Part shown: one piece after another, positions 63,331 through 64,000 of the stretch | Layout of the letters: each line of letters starts with the position of its first letter | Numbering within the stretch: the first letter of the stretch is position 1 | Assembly: GCA_944989445.1 (NCBI GenBank) | Contig: CALYLW010000060.1 | Span: forward strand, 809,959-873,958 | Length of the DNA stretch: 64,000 bases | Reading direction: 5' to 3' | Source of the DNA: Ampullaceana balthica | Lineage: Eukaryota > Mollusca > Gastropoda > Lymnaeidae | Notes under the pieces: generated by a model | Seen by the model: the letters and a program-made list of their open reading frames with translations, nothing else | The model's database searches: none | What the model was told of the DNA's origin: nothing | Position numbers and translations under genes: made by a program

Positions 63331-64000
63331 AGAAAAAACAAAAATATTATACTGAGCTTGAATGAAAATGTCGCTTCAATAGATCATAGAGGTCCCCTCC
63401 TACATTTATTATTATTGGATACATTGAAAACCTACTATAGCTTTATGTTTTAATGACAGGAAACCTATTATTGTTATTATAAATACATTTTTTGTATTAA
63501 ATTTTCAGTGTCGTTGGGTATGTCTGGCTACACTTATCTAACCGTTCGTCTTGTTTAAAAGGCTTTGTACATGAATAGTTAACATGTCAGTGGGTCACAG
63601 ACATTGAATCTTTAGTGCACTTTAACGTGTTAATGGTGTCTCCATGAATCCCTAGCCAGACATTAAAATCCCAAGTGTCTATTTTGGGTGCAGGCATTAA
63701 AAACAATTTTGGGTGGGGCTAGTAAGTAAATTTTTATCTTCTTCTGTAAACGGCGATAACATTTTTAAAATGCTAAAACAAACGCTGCATGTTACTAGTG
63801 TTAAAAGTCTTTGAAAATGCAACCACATGCGTCACAATTCCCGGAAGTATAAACAGATGTGCGTGAATACACGTCCACTAACATGATATAAGTGACGATA
63901 AAAGATTTTGCACCTACAAGCTTGAGTTTTGGGAGAAGTTAGCACTAGCGACTTCTGTATCATTAATGAGATCTCACAGGGTCGCTGCGAGCAGCTCGAG
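63331..64000. other. No gene seen
   Basis: Right edge of the window. There is no recognised coding region, array or transposon end. Confidence 0.4.

Overview
This is an AT-rich, repeat-dominated piece of a metazoan nuclear genome. I find no convincing host protein-coding gene, no rRNA or tRNA gene, and no operon-like structure. Decayed hAT transposases, an APE-type LINE, a tRNA-derived SINE family, several TIR elements and very many minisatellites together suggest an invertebrate. A mollusc, perhaps a gastropod, is my guess from the general flavour of the repeats; it is not shown by any host gene.

Left third (1-23.9 kb). A complete but dead hAT transposon lies at 343-3526 with a perfect 8-bp target duplication. 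It is followed by a 57-bp satellite (3.8 kb), a long TA run (5.0 kb) and a 4-kb block of an unclassified interspersed repeat whose 3' terminus is present three times (5.3-9.2 kb). A LINE truncated at both ends lies on the minus strand (9.6-11.4 kb) and abuts a foldback-repeat arm. Small TIR elements are at 11.8 and 13.7 kb. Minisatellites of 19, about 30, 39 and 26 bp follow; the 26-bp array sits inside a TIR element at 19.35-20.78 kb. Next comes a 700-bp GA-rich tract.

Middle (23.9-49.2 kb). Three large arrays dominate: a 38-bp unit (23.96-26.69 kb, with a 950-bp higher-order duplication), a 22-bp unit (29.0-30.8 kb) and a 27-bp unit (44.84-49.21 kb, with 216-bp higher-order structure and open frames on both strands). 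Between them lies a dispersed repeat family that shares a core of about 75 bp in six places in the window, partly inside foldback structures (33.75-35.15 kb), plus a 27-bp coding-like Lys/Asp repeat at 40 kb.

Right part (49.2-64 kb). A SINE (49.8-50.1 kb), a LINE 3' end encoding a C2H2 finger (52.4 kb) and a 41-bp array (53.8-54.4 kb) precede two nests of transposons. In the first (55.3-59.2 kb) a hAT transposase relic is interrupted by a 1250-bp TIR element with an 8-bp duplication. In the second (59.6-63.06 kb) another copy of the unclassified repeat is interrupted by a 1672-bp TIR element with an 8-bp duplication, which itself carries a SINE piece and a 29-bp array.

The elements give a relative chronology rather than a pathway. 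The clearest unexplained structures are the shared-core/foldback family, the bidirectionally open 27-bp array, and the triplicated end of the 56.4-kb element.
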